Shown here: positions 1 through 5,653 of the stretch, piece after piece | How the letters are laid out: the number at the start of each line of letters is the position of its first letter | Numbering within the stretch: the first letter of the stretch is position 1 | Assembly (NCBI GenBank): GCA_018399455.1 | Contig: JAGYOT010000099.1 | Coordinates: 1-6,915 of the forward strand | Reading direction: 5' to 3' | Source: Desulfobacterales bacterium | GTDB lineage: Bacteria; Desulfobacterota; Desulfobacteria; Desulfobacterales; Desulfosalsimonadaceae | Length of the DNA stretch: 6,915 nt | Translations under genes and position numbers: made by a program | The notes under the pieces: model-generated | The model's database searches: none | The model's input: the letters and a program-made list of their open reading frames with translations, nothing else | Told to the model about the DNA's origin: nothing

Positions 1-349
1 TGGCGGTGGCCTTGCCGCGGCGCAGGTGAGACTCATCCACCACATCGTCATGCAGCAGCGTAGCGGTATGGAGGAATTCAATAATGGTTGAAAACTCAAT
101 GCCAAAGGGCTTTTCGTATCCGCAAAGCCTGGCGCAGAGAATATTCAAAAGAGGGCGGAGGCGTTTGCCGCCGCTGAATATCAGGTGCCCGGCCGCAGCG
201 GAGATCAGTTCCAGATGAGGCTTTAAGTTCTCCTTCAGAGCGACTTCAATCCGGTTTAAGTCTGGTTCCATGCGGGTAAGCAGTTCATTTTTCAGTTCCG
301 CCGTGTCGGTGTCGGAATTAGTGGGGCCTGAATTTTCTATGCCGGGCAT
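1..349 (-). CDS. ispB: Polyprenyl diphosphate synthase (octaprenyl/heptaprenyl type), N-terminal part, runs off left edge
   Basis: Trans-type prenyltransferase that adds isopentenyl diphosphate to an allylic primer to make the side chain of respiratory quinones, presumably menaquinone here; a cytoplasmic enzyme. The 116 visible residues carry the GGKRLRP motif (residues 60-66), which helps bind isopentenyl diphosphate, and the first aspartate-rich motif LLHDDVVDE with D101, D102 and D105 for magnesium and allylic substrate. The downstream RRGKATA is also typical. The second DDxxD motif and the chain-length-setting C-terminal part lie outside the window, so product length cannot be judged and the ispB symbol is by family only. 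The start is well supported: AAAAGGAG sits 7 bases upstream of the ATG, inside the end of rimO. The gene overlaps rimO by 13 bases in another frame, which suggests coupled translation in one operon. The first 25 or so residues are a non-conserved polar leader. Confidence 0.9.
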   Translation of the reverse strand, partial: MPGIENSGPTNSDTDTAELKNELLTRMEPDLNRIEVALKENLKPHLELISAAAGHLIFSGGKRLRPLLNILCARLCGYEKPFGIEFSTIIEFLHTATLLHDDVVDESHLRRGKATA

Positions 350-1662
350 TCCGGTTCTCCTTTTAGATCGTATGCATAGGCCTCACTGATGCGGACATTG
401 ACAAATTGGCCGGATTTAAGGTCCGGGGCCTCAACGTAAGTCACCCCATCCACTTCAGGGGCCTGGAACTGGGTGCGGGCCAGATAAAGGTGCTCATCAA
501 TCCGGTCTTCAATAAGGACCGGATAAGTGCAGCCGATCCGGCCACGGTTGGTTTCAAGCGATATTTCCGCCTGGCGGGCCATCAGCTGATCGCAACGCTC
601 TGTTGCCACAGCCGCGGGAACATGGCCGGGCAGCTTGTGTGAAGCAAGGTCTTCGGCGTCAGAATAAACGAAGACGCCGACATGGTCAAACCGGACTTTC
701 TCCAGAAAGCCCAAAAGCACTTTAAAGTCTGATTCCGTTTCTCCCGGAAATCCGGTGAGCAGGGTGGTTCTGAGAGCTGCCCCGGGGATTTGCCGGCGAA
801 TGACATCAAACAGATGCAACACATCTTTTTCTTTGTATGCGCGTCCCATTTGTCTCAAAACCCGATCACTGGCATGCTGCACAGGCAGGTCAAAATAGGG
901 CGCGACCTGAGGAAGGTTTGAGACGGTCCTGATTAGTGCCGCATCCGTATAATCCGGGGAGCCGTAGAGAAACCGCCACCAGGTGCTGCCCGATTTTTCT
1001 GCCAGGCCCTCAAGCAGCCCGGCAAGGCTCTGCTCCGGGATTTGGTCCTTGCCGTAGGCAGAGGTGTCCTGGGCAATCAGCACAATTTCTTTGTAGCCTG
1101 CTTCAAGCAGGGCCTCGGCCTCAGACCGGATGTCGGCGGGCGTCCGGCTTCTCAGACGGCCTTTGAGCTTCGGGATAATGCAGTAGGTACAGTGACGATT
1201 GCATCCTTCTGCGATTTTCAGGTAAGCCATGGGATAGGTGGCGGGTTTGCGGTCGGCCTTGCAGGTTGCCAGTGGAAGACTTTCCGGTTTCGGGAAAATG
1301 CAAGTTCCCGGGGAAATGGCACCTGCGACCGCCTCGGCTATCCGGTCCCAGGCTCCGGTACCCAGGAATATGTCCACCTCCGGCAGGGCCTCTGCGATAG
1401 CGCGGCCAAAGCGCTCAGGCAGACATCCGGCAACAATCAGCCGGTCGCAGGAACCTGTTCTTTTATAGGCCGCCAGTGCGAGAATGGTATCAATGGATTC
1501 GTTGATGGCCGATTCAATGAAGCTGCAGGTGTTGACGATAATCATCTGCGCCTTATCCGGCTCTGTGACGATTGTATATCCGGCCCTTTGGATGGCCGCT
1601 GCCATGACTTCGCTGTCAACGAGGTTTCTCGCACAGCCCAGCGTGTTAAGATAAACTGTCAT
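337..1662 (-). CDS. rimO: Ribosomal protein S12 methylthiotransferase RimO
   Basis: Radical-SAM enzyme that adds a methylthio group to the conserved aspartate of ribosomal protein S12 in the cytoplasm. The 441 residues match the family's usual length. The N-terminal UPF0004 domain has the three ligands of the auxiliary cluster: C10 in LGCARNLVDSE, C46 in NTCSF and C80 in AGCLPERF. The radical-SAM core has C154, C158 and C161 in EGCNRHCTYC, followed by IIPKLKGRLRSR. LTGFPGETE (302-310) is another core motif. The last 70 or so residues form the TRAM domain, which in RimO contacts S12. The LGCARNLVDSE and GCLPERF wording favours RimO over the tRNA enzyme MiaB. GGAGGGG lies 12 bases before the ATG, slightly far but usable. 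The gene follows the crotonase gene by 23 bases and overlaps the polyprenyl synthase, so it is the middle gene of a likely operon. All catalytic cysteines are present. Confidence 0.96.
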   Translation of the reverse strand: MTVYLNTLGCARNLVDSEVMAAAIQRAGYTIVTEPDKAQMIIVNTCSFIESAINESIDTILALAAYKRTGSCDRLIVAGCLPERFGRAIAEALPEVDIFLGTGAWDRIAEAVAGAISPGTCIFPKPESLPLATCKADRKPATYPMAYLKIAEGCNRHCTYCIIPKLKGRLRSRTPADIRSEAEALLEAGYKEIVLIAQDTSAYGKDQIPEQSLAGLLEGLAEKSGSTWWRFLYGSPDYTDAALIRTVSNLPQVAPYFDLPVQHASDRVLRQMGRAYKEKDVLHLFDVIRRQIPGAALRTTLLTGFPGETESDFKVLLGFLEKVRFDHVGVFVYSDAEDLASHKLPGHVPAAVATERCDQLMARQAEISLETNRGRIGCTYPVLIEDRIDEHLYLARTQFQAPEVDGVTYVEAPDLKSGQFVNVRISEAYAYDLKGEPECPA

Positions 1663-1674
1663 TTCCGGCGGTAT

Positions 1675-1681
1675 CCCCTCC
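1675..1681 (-). promoter_or_regulatory. Ribosome binding site of rimO
   Basis: On the minus strand this reads GGAGGGG, ending 12 bases before the rimO ATG and lying between the crotonase stop codon and rimO. The spacing is longer than the usual 5-9 bases. No better site lies closer, and the conserved LGCARN motif only nine residues in rules out a later start. Confidence 0.6.
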
Positions 1682-1685
1682 GGTG

Positions 1686-2507
1686 CTACTCGCCCCTAAA
1701 ATCGGGTTTACGTTTTTCGGAAAAGGCCCGGACCGCTTCCATTAAATCGTCGGAGGGGATAATATTGGAGCTTATGGATGCAACATATTTTAGCCCTTCT
1801 TCGACACTTTTGCCCACGCCGTAGTTTAAGACATCTTTTGAGGCCTGCACGGCCAGAGGCGAATTTCCGGCTATCTCCGCGGCCATGGTTTCCGCTCCCG
1901 CCATCAGGGCAGTATGGTCTGCATAGATTTCATTGACGAGTAAAATTTGTTTTGCCCGATCGGCATCGATCAATCTGGCCGTATAAGCCAGTTCCCGGGC
2001 AATGCCCTGGCCGACGATCAAAGGAATGCGCTGCAGCACCCCAACATCGGCCACAAATCCGACGGCTGCCTCTTTAAGAGAAAACCGGGCATCGGAAGTG
2101 CACAGGCGGATGTCACAGGCGGTTGCCATATCCAGCCCCGCTCCGATGCAGTAGTTGTGAATGGCTGCTATCACAGGCTTTCTGCACCGTTCGATGCAGC
2201 TGATGGCGTCCTGTAAGGGCCCGATTTTTTTGAGAAGCCGCCATTTTACGCCGCCCTTCTGATTGGCCTCCATAAGCTCGGAGAGTTCGGCGGTCATGCC
2301 CATCAGATCAATGCCGGCGGAAAAGCAGGGGCCTTTGCCGGAGATAATTACCACCCGGATTTCCCGGTCTGCGTCCAGATCCTCGAAAATGGGAATGGAT
2401 TCCTTCCAGGCCGGTGCATTCATGGCGTTTTTTTTATCCGGCCGGTTTAGATAAACCCAGGCAACCGGTGGTTTTTTTACAACTTCATAGAATTCGTATT
2501 CGCCCAT
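1686..2507 (-). CDS. Enoyl-CoA hydratase/isomerase (crotonase) family protein, dienoyl-CoA isomerase-like
   Basis: Crotonase-fold protein of 273 residues acting on an acyl-CoA thioester in the cytoplasm. The oxyanion-hole segments are visible: GPCFSAGIDL (59-68) and HNYCIGAGLDM (117-127). Hydratases have two catalytic glutamates, but here the acidic residues are D126, E146 (in SLKEAAVG) and D154 (in VADVGVLQR). Their 20 and 8 residue spacings equal those I recall for the Asp176/Glu196/Asp204 set of rat delta3,5-delta2,4-dienoyl-CoA isomerase, and ADVGxLQRxP is a signature of that subgroup. The protein may therefore shift double bonds during oxidation of unsaturated or cyclic acyl-CoAs; the substrate is not readable from sequence. 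The start is firm: AAAGGAGGA lies just upstream of the ATG. It is the first gene of the likely operon with rimO and the polyprenyl synthase. An A8 run in the DKKN region and an A7 run near codons 11-12 are coding lysines. Confidence 0.9.
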   Translation of the reverse strand: MGEYEFYEVVKKPPVAWVYLNRPDKKNAMNAPAWKESIPIFEDLDADREIRVVIISGKGPCFSAGIDLMGMTAELSELMEANQKGGVKWRLLKKIGPLQDAISCIERCRKPVIAAIHNYCIGAGLDMATACDIRLCTSDARFSLKEAAVGFVADVGVLQRIPLIVGQGIARELAYTARLIDADRAKQILLVNEIYADHTALMAGAETMAAEIAGNSPLAVQASKDVLNYGVGKSVEEGLKYVASISSNIIPSDDLMEAVRAFSEKRKPDFRGE

Positions 2508-2511
2508 TTAT

Positions 2512-2520
2512 TCCTCCTTT
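2512..2520 (-). promoter_or_regulatory. Strong ribosome binding site of the crotonase gene
   Basis: The minus strand reads AAAGGAGGA here, with the AGGAGG core 5 bases from the ATG at 2507. This is close to the ideal anti-SD match and fixes the start. Confidence 0.85.
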
Positions 2521-2570
2521 GATCCGTAATTTATAGTTTTTGCTCCGGGAAAAGTCTGTAGGAAGATTGC

Positions 2571-2599
2571 TTGACAGAAATGCAGCGCTTTGAAATCAT
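2571..2599 (+). promoter_or_regulatory. Possible distal plus-strand promoter with perfect -35 box
   Basis: TTGACA at 2571-2576 is a perfect -35 consensus. With a 17-base spacer the -10 candidate is AATCAT (4 of 6). It points toward the dihydrouridine synthase-family gene, but the leader would be about 140 bases, and a better placed -10 box lies just before that gene. Weak support. Confidence 0.25.
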
Positions 2600-2612
2600 C
2601 CAAAATTTTTGG
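2600..2612. promoter_or_regulatory. 13-base AT-rich palindrome, possible operator
   Basis: CCAAAA-T-TTTTGG is a perfect inverted repeat with 6-base arms and a one-base centre. It lies between the candidate divergent promoters: just after the possible -10 box of the distal plus promoter and just downstream of the predicted start of the minus-strand transcript. A dimeric regulator could bind here. No family can be named, and AT-rich palindromes of this size can arise by chance. Confidence 0.25.
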
Positions 2613-2633
2613 GTATAAGCCTATCAAACTTTT

Positions 2634-2664
2634 AATATAAATATAAACAGCCGGTTCAAGTCAA
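2634..2664 (-). promoter_or_regulatory. Candidate promoter for the crotonase-rimO-polyprenyl synthase operon
   Basis: On the minus strand TTGACT (2664-2659, 5 of 6 to TTGACA) is followed after 19 bases by TATATT (2639-2634, 5 of 6 to TATAAT). The spacing is at the long end. A second TATATT sits at 2645-2640 but would be only 13 bases from the -35 box. Transcription would begin near 2627 and give a leader of about 120 bases. This is inference from consensus only. Confidence 0.4.
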
Positions 2665-2708
2665 GACCTTTTCCGATATCGTGCCTGGCATGCCCGGTGT
2701 AACCGGCT
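2649..2708. repeat. Spaced inverted repeat AGCCGGTT / AACCGGCT in the divergent control region
   Basis: AGCCGGTT at 2649-2656 is the exact reverse complement of AACCGGCT at 2701-2708, with 44 bases between. The left arm lies in the spacer of the minus-strand promoter candidate. The right arm reaches the -35 position of the proximal plus promoter candidate. Two shorter perfect palindromes lie in the loop: CGATATCG (2674-2681) and GGCATGCC (2687-2694). The pair could be two operator half-sites or a weak hairpin; function is unproven. Confidence 0.35.
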
Positions 2709-2737
2709 TGCTTTTAGTCATCCATGTCTTATTATAT
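2708..2737 (+). promoter_or_regulatory. Candidate proximal promoter of the dihydrouridine synthase-family gene
   Basis: TATTAT (2730-2735, 5 of 6 to TATAAT) lies 16 bases after a poor -35 element, TTGCTT (2708-2713). An overlapping alternative -10 is TTATAT (2732-2737). Either would start transcription at about 2742-2745, at or within three bases of the ATG, which would give a leaderless or almost leaderless mRNA. This fits the absence of an SD sequence at that gene. Confidence 0.4.
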
Positions 2738-2744
2738 CTTTTAA

Positions 2745-3764
2745 ATGAAACAGGCAACCCGTGATTTCTTAAATACCCCTTTGGAAATTGCAGGCCGGCG
2801 GATCGAAAAGCGCCTGGTGCTGGCGCCGATGAGCGGGCTGGGCAATGTGGCGCTCCGTGAAGTGCTATCCGGATACGGCGGCTTTGGGCTTCTGTTTATG
2901 GAAATGTGCAGCGCAAGAGGTCTTCCGCAGGAAAACCGCCGCGTATCTTCCGTATTTCAATGGCGTGATGTGGAACTGCCATATTTAGTTTGCCAGATAT
3001 TCGGATCTTCCCCTGAGGACATGGCGGCAGCGGCCCGGCGAATTGAGGCTGAAGGTTTTTTCGGGGTAGATTTAAATTTCGGCTGTTCGGTTTCCCGCAT
3101 TTGCAAGCGAAACTGCGGTGCCGCCCTGCTCAGAACCCCCGATCAGGCCGTGCGTATTGTGGAAGCGGTGCGGCGGGCCGTGAGTTTGCCTGTATGGGTC
3201 AAATTCCGAACCGGATGGGAAGACCGGCGTGAGCCGGCCGTGGATCTGGCCCGCCGGTTTGAAGCCGCCGGTGCGGATGCATTGACATTTCATCCGCGGG
3301 TGGCGCCTGACCGACGGGCACGGCCTCCGCGATGGGGCTATATTCAAACCGTCAAACAGGCGGTTGGCATCCCTGTTTTTGGTAACGGCAATGTTTTTAC
3401 GGAAGCCGATTGCGAGAACATAATCGAGCAGACCGGATGTGACGGCGTCTCACTGGGGCGCGTGGCTGTGGCCAAACCGTGGGTTTTTGCTGAATGGACT
3501 AGCGGAACACCTTATGGAAAAGAGGCATATGTTGAAATGTTGCATCGGTTTATTGATCTGCTGGAGTTCTACTATGAACCGGCCCGGGCGATGCGGCTTT
3601 TCCGTAAATCATCGGTTTACATGGCCGCCTTTTTTCGGTTCGGCCATGGGTTCCACAAACGGTTTCTTGGTGCCGCGGGGTTTTCGGATGTCCGGATGGC
3701 CGTGGATGCGTTTTTCGATCAAGCCCCCGAGATGTCGCTCAAACCGAATATGAATCTGTTTTAG
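2745..3764 (+). CDS. tRNA-dihydrouridine synthase family protein (FMN TIM barrel)
   Basis: Flavoenzyme family that reduces uridines in tRNA loops to dihydrouridine. The 339 residues are near the usual length. The FMN barrel opens with LVLAPMSGLGN (24-34). The signature region is VDLNFGCSVSRIC, where C114 occupies the catalytic cysteine position, but the usual proline of GCP is serine. Other landmarks are K153 in VWVKFRTGW, H183 in TFHPR, phosphate-binding FGNGN (212-216) and LGRVAVAKPWVF (237-248). The C-terminal helical part (about 255-325) resembles the tRNA-binding domain. C120 and C124 near C114 are extra cysteines. The start is forced: the codon before the ATG is an in-frame TAA, and no SD sequence is present, so translation may be leaderless. 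The gene is divergent from the crotonase operon and appears to be transcribed alone. Which uridine it targets (DusA, B or C type) cannot be told, so no symbol is given. Confidence 0.88.
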   Translation: MKQATRDFLNTPLEIAGRRIEKRLVLAPMSGLGNVALREVLSGYGGFGLLFMEMCSARGLPQENRRVSSVFQWRDVELPYLVCQIFGSSPEDMAAAARRIEAEGFFGVDLNFGCSVSRICKRNCGAALLRTPDQAVRIVEAVRRAVSLPVWVKFRTGWEDRREPAVDLARRFEAAGADALTFHPRVAPDRRARPPRWGYIQTVKQAVGIPVFGNGNVFTEADCENIIEQTGCDGVSLGRVAVAKPWVFAEWTSGTPYGKEAYVEMLHRFIDLLEFYYEPARAMRLFRKSSVYMAAFFRFGHGFHKRFLGAAGFSDVRMAVDAFFDQAPEMSLKPNMNLF

Positions 3765-3794
3765 ACTCCGGAAATTGTTCGCGGCATTTTATTC

Positions 3795-3824
3795 TTTACA
3801 CGCAAGGTATCTTCAGATTATCAT
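3795..3824 (+). promoter_or_regulatory. Candidate promoter of the dGTPase-YkgJ unit
   Basis: TTTACA (3795-3800, 5 of 6) and TATCAT (3819-3824, 5 of 6) are separated by 18 bases in the 132-base gap between the Dus-family and dGTPase genes. Transcription would begin near 3831. The leader of about 65 bases would start with an almost pure A/T tract (to about 3854) and end at the dGTPase ribosome site. No GC-rich hairpin followed by a T run was found in this gap, so a terminator for the upstream gene is not evident. Confidence 0.45.
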
Positions 3825-3878
3825 TTTAATTTTATTTAAATATTTTTATTTTTGCCTCTCTTGGGAATCGGGCAGTTT

Positions 3879-3885
3879 AAGGAAG
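3879..3885 (+). promoter_or_regulatory. Ribosome binding site of the dGTPase-like gene
   Basis: AAGGAAG lies 11 bases before the ATG at 3897. It is a moderate match at slightly long spacing, but supports this start over later ATGs, which would cut into the conserved REDFEERE region or beyond. Confidence 0.5.
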
Positions 3886-3896
3886 ACAATTGAAGC

Positions 3897-5030
3897 ATGT
3901 ATCGAAAACTCAGCATAAACGGATCCACTCGTTATTCGGGCAAGCCGCACTCCGTTGATCCGGATAAGCCGTCTTTAACCATCCGGGAGGATTTTGAAGA
4001 GCGGGAAGCCAACTTTATCTCCCCCTACGGGATGCTCTCGGCCCGGTCCCGGGGACGGATGCGGCCGGAAGAGCCCTGCCCGGTTCGTACCGTTTATCAG
4101 CAGGATCGGGATCGTATAGTCTTTTCAAACGCTTTTCGGCGACTCAAGCATAAGACTCAGGTTTTCTTGTCACCGCTTGGCGATCATTACCGAACCCGCC
4201 TTACCCATACCCTGGAAGTCGCTGAAATTGCCCGCACCATCAGTCGGGCCCTTCGATTGAATGAGGATCTGACCGAAGCCATTGCCATGGGCCATGATAT
4301 GGGCCACACCCCCTTCGGCCACAGCGGCGAGACCGCATTAAAAGAGGCTTTTTCACCGGATTTCTGCCATAACGAGCAGAGCCTGCGGGTGATCGACGTT
4401 CTGGAACGCCACGGCCGGGGATTGAATTTGACCTATGAGGTGAGGGATGGGATTTTAAAACATTCCAAGGGATTCGGAGCTATCATGCCGTCTGACCCAT
4501 CCGAGATCGCCTGCACCCTTGAGGGCCGGATTGTCCGGTTTGCTGACATTATCGCCTACCTGAACCATGATCTGGATGACGCCATCCGAAGCGGCGTTGT
4601 CGCTGCGGGGCAGGTACCAGCCGAGTGTGTTGAGGTGCTGGGACGCAGTCATTCCCAGCGGACCACAACGATGATCCGTGATCTGATCTACTCAAGCGAG
4701 CCTCAGGGTGATGATTTTGTGCTGCAGCTAAGCGAGCCGGTATCAGCGGCGATGAACTGCCTGCGGATATTCCTTTATGATAATGTCTACCGCTCGGAAA
4801 AAGTCCATGCCGAGTTTATCAAAGCAAAGCGGATGATCATCGAAATATACCGTTATTTTTTAAAAAACCCGGAAATCATGAAAAGCCGACTTGCCAGCCT
4901 GGAGATGGCCACCGAGTATTACCGGGATGCTTCAACGGAACGGTTGATCTGTGATTTTATCGCCAGCATGACGGATCGGTATGTTCTGAATTTATATAAT
5001 GATCTGTTTGTTCCCACGCCATTGGTGTAA
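3897..5030 (+). CDS. dgt: Deoxyguanosinetriphosphate triphosphohydrolase-like HD protein
   Basis: HD-domain phosphohydrolase of the dGTPase family, which cleaves dNTPs (classically dGTP) to deoxynucleoside and triphosphate and so affects dNTP pools; cytoplasmic. The 377 residues fit the shorter dGTPase-like type. The conserved N-terminal block FEEREANFISPYG and the RDRIVFSNAFRRLKHKTQVF segment (71-90) precede the metal site: H104 in RLTHTLEV, H133 and D134 in GHDMGHTPFGH, and D217 in VRFADIIAYLNHD. H137, H142 and H158 are also typical. The first 28 or so residues form an extra basic, poorly conserved leader; the true start could lie a little inside. The gene is followed 8 bases after its stop by the first of two cysteine-cluster genes, so it probably heads a three-gene unit with the promoter candidate at 3795. 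Substrate range is not predictable. The symbol denotes the family, not proven equivalence to Escherichia coli Dgt. Confidence 0.92.
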   Translation: MYRKLSINGSTRYSGKPHSVDPDKPSLTIREDFEEREANFISPYGMLSARSRGRMRPEEPCPVRTVYQQDRDRIVFSNAFRRLKHKTQVFLSPLGDHYRTRLTHTLEVAEIARTISRALRLNEDLTEAIAMGHDMGHTPFGHSGETALKEAFSPDFCHNEQSLRVIDVLERHGRGLNLTYEVRDGILKHSKGFGAIMPSDPSEIACTLEGRIVRFADIIAYLNHDLDDAIRSGVVAAGQVPAECVEVLGRSHSQRTTTMIRDLIYSSEPQGDDFVLQLSEPVSAAMNCLRIFLYDNVYRSEKVHAEFIKAKRMIIEIYRYFLKNPEIMKSRLASLEMATEYYRDASTERLICDFIASMTDRYVLNLYNDLFVPTPLV

Positions 5031-5038
5031 TTTTATTC

Positions 5039-5653
5039 ATGCCTTTCAGCCCTTATGCGCCATATCCCGGTACTGATGTTTTTTTTCAACGACTTGTGGA
5101 TTTGTATGCGGAGATGGATTCTCAGTATGAAAAAACAGCGGCCGCTTATGGTTTTGACTGCAGGGGTTGCGAGGAAAACTGCTGCCAGACCCGTTTTTAT
5201 CACCACACGCACATAGAAACCGCCTATTTTCTGAACGGATTCTTCAGACTGGATACCGGAAGTCAGAAGGAGGCCTTGGAGCGGGCCGGGTTGGTAGCTT
5301 CTGCCCAGAACAGCCATCGGCCGGGTTCAGACCGCCTCATGTGCCCGGTCAACAAAGATGGCTGGTGTCTTCTCTACCCTTATCGCCCAATGATTTGCAG
5401 GTTGCATGGTATTGCCCATGAACTGCATGCTCCAGGCAAACCAAAAACATACGGCCCGGGCTGTGCGGAGTTTGACCGGATTAGGGGGGACAAAGCCTAT
5501 GTGCCGTTTGACCGGACCCCTTTCTATGTCCGGATGGCGGCGCTGGAAAAAGAGTTTAAAGCGCAAACGGGGCTTTTTTCCAAATTGCGCCAAACCATTG
5601 CAGAAATGCTGGTGGATGCTGAAAGACTTTTCACCAGGGAGCATGCCGAATGA
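5039..5653 (+). CDS. YkgJ-type cysteine-cluster protein, first of a tandem pair
   Basis: A 204-residue protein with the YkgJ/UPF0153 cysteine pattern, a family annotated as a putative zinc- or iron-chelating domain of unknown function. C41, C44, C48 and C49 lie in FDCRGCEENCC. C102 and C110 lie in CPVNKDGWC, C120 in YRPMICRLHG, and C142 follows in GPGCAEF, giving eight cysteines that could hold one or more metals. No signal peptide or membrane helix is seen, so it should be cytoplasmic. The ATG is the only good start: an in-frame TGA lies at 5000-5002 and no other start codon comes between. No SD sequence precedes it, so translation probably depends on ribosomes finishing the dGTPase gene 8 bases upstream. 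It overlaps the next gene by four bases (ATGA). Codon use looks like its neighbours. The role is unknown; protein modification or metal handling are only guesses. Confidence 0.85.
   Translation: MPFSPYAPYPGTDVFFQRLVDLYAEMDSQYEKTAAAYGFDCRGCEENCCQTRFYHHTHIETAYFLNGFFRLDTGSQKEALERAGLVASAQNSHRPGSDRLMCPVNKDGWCLLYPYRPMICRLHGIAHELHAPGKPKTYGPGCAEFDRIRGDKAYVPFDRTPFYVRMAALEKEFKAQTGLFSKLRQTIAEMLVDAERLFTREHAE
5636..5641 (+). promoter_or_regulatory. Ribosome binding site of the second cysteine-cluster gene
   Basis: AGGGAG lies inside the end of the first cysteine-cluster gene, 8 bases before the ATG that overlaps its stop codon. It decides the start at 5650. Confidence 0.6.

Noticed and set aside
1042..1824. 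Long open frame (260 codons) on the plus strand opposite rimO and the end of the crotonase gene
   Set aside because: It lies antisense to two clearly conserved genes and crosses their junction, and its translation shows no recognisable domain. It is a shadow of their codon bias.
2428..2435. A8 run (minus strand) in the crotonase gene as a programmed frameshift or phase-variation tract
   Set aside because: The run encodes the two lysines and the start of the Asn codon of DKKNAM, a common crotonase N-terminal pattern. The frame is intact and no alternative-frame product is evident.
3821..3854. A/T tract after the Dus-family gene as an intrinsic terminator
   Set aside because: No GC-rich stem precedes the T-rich run. 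The tract fits better as the start of the AT-rich leader after a promoter candidate.
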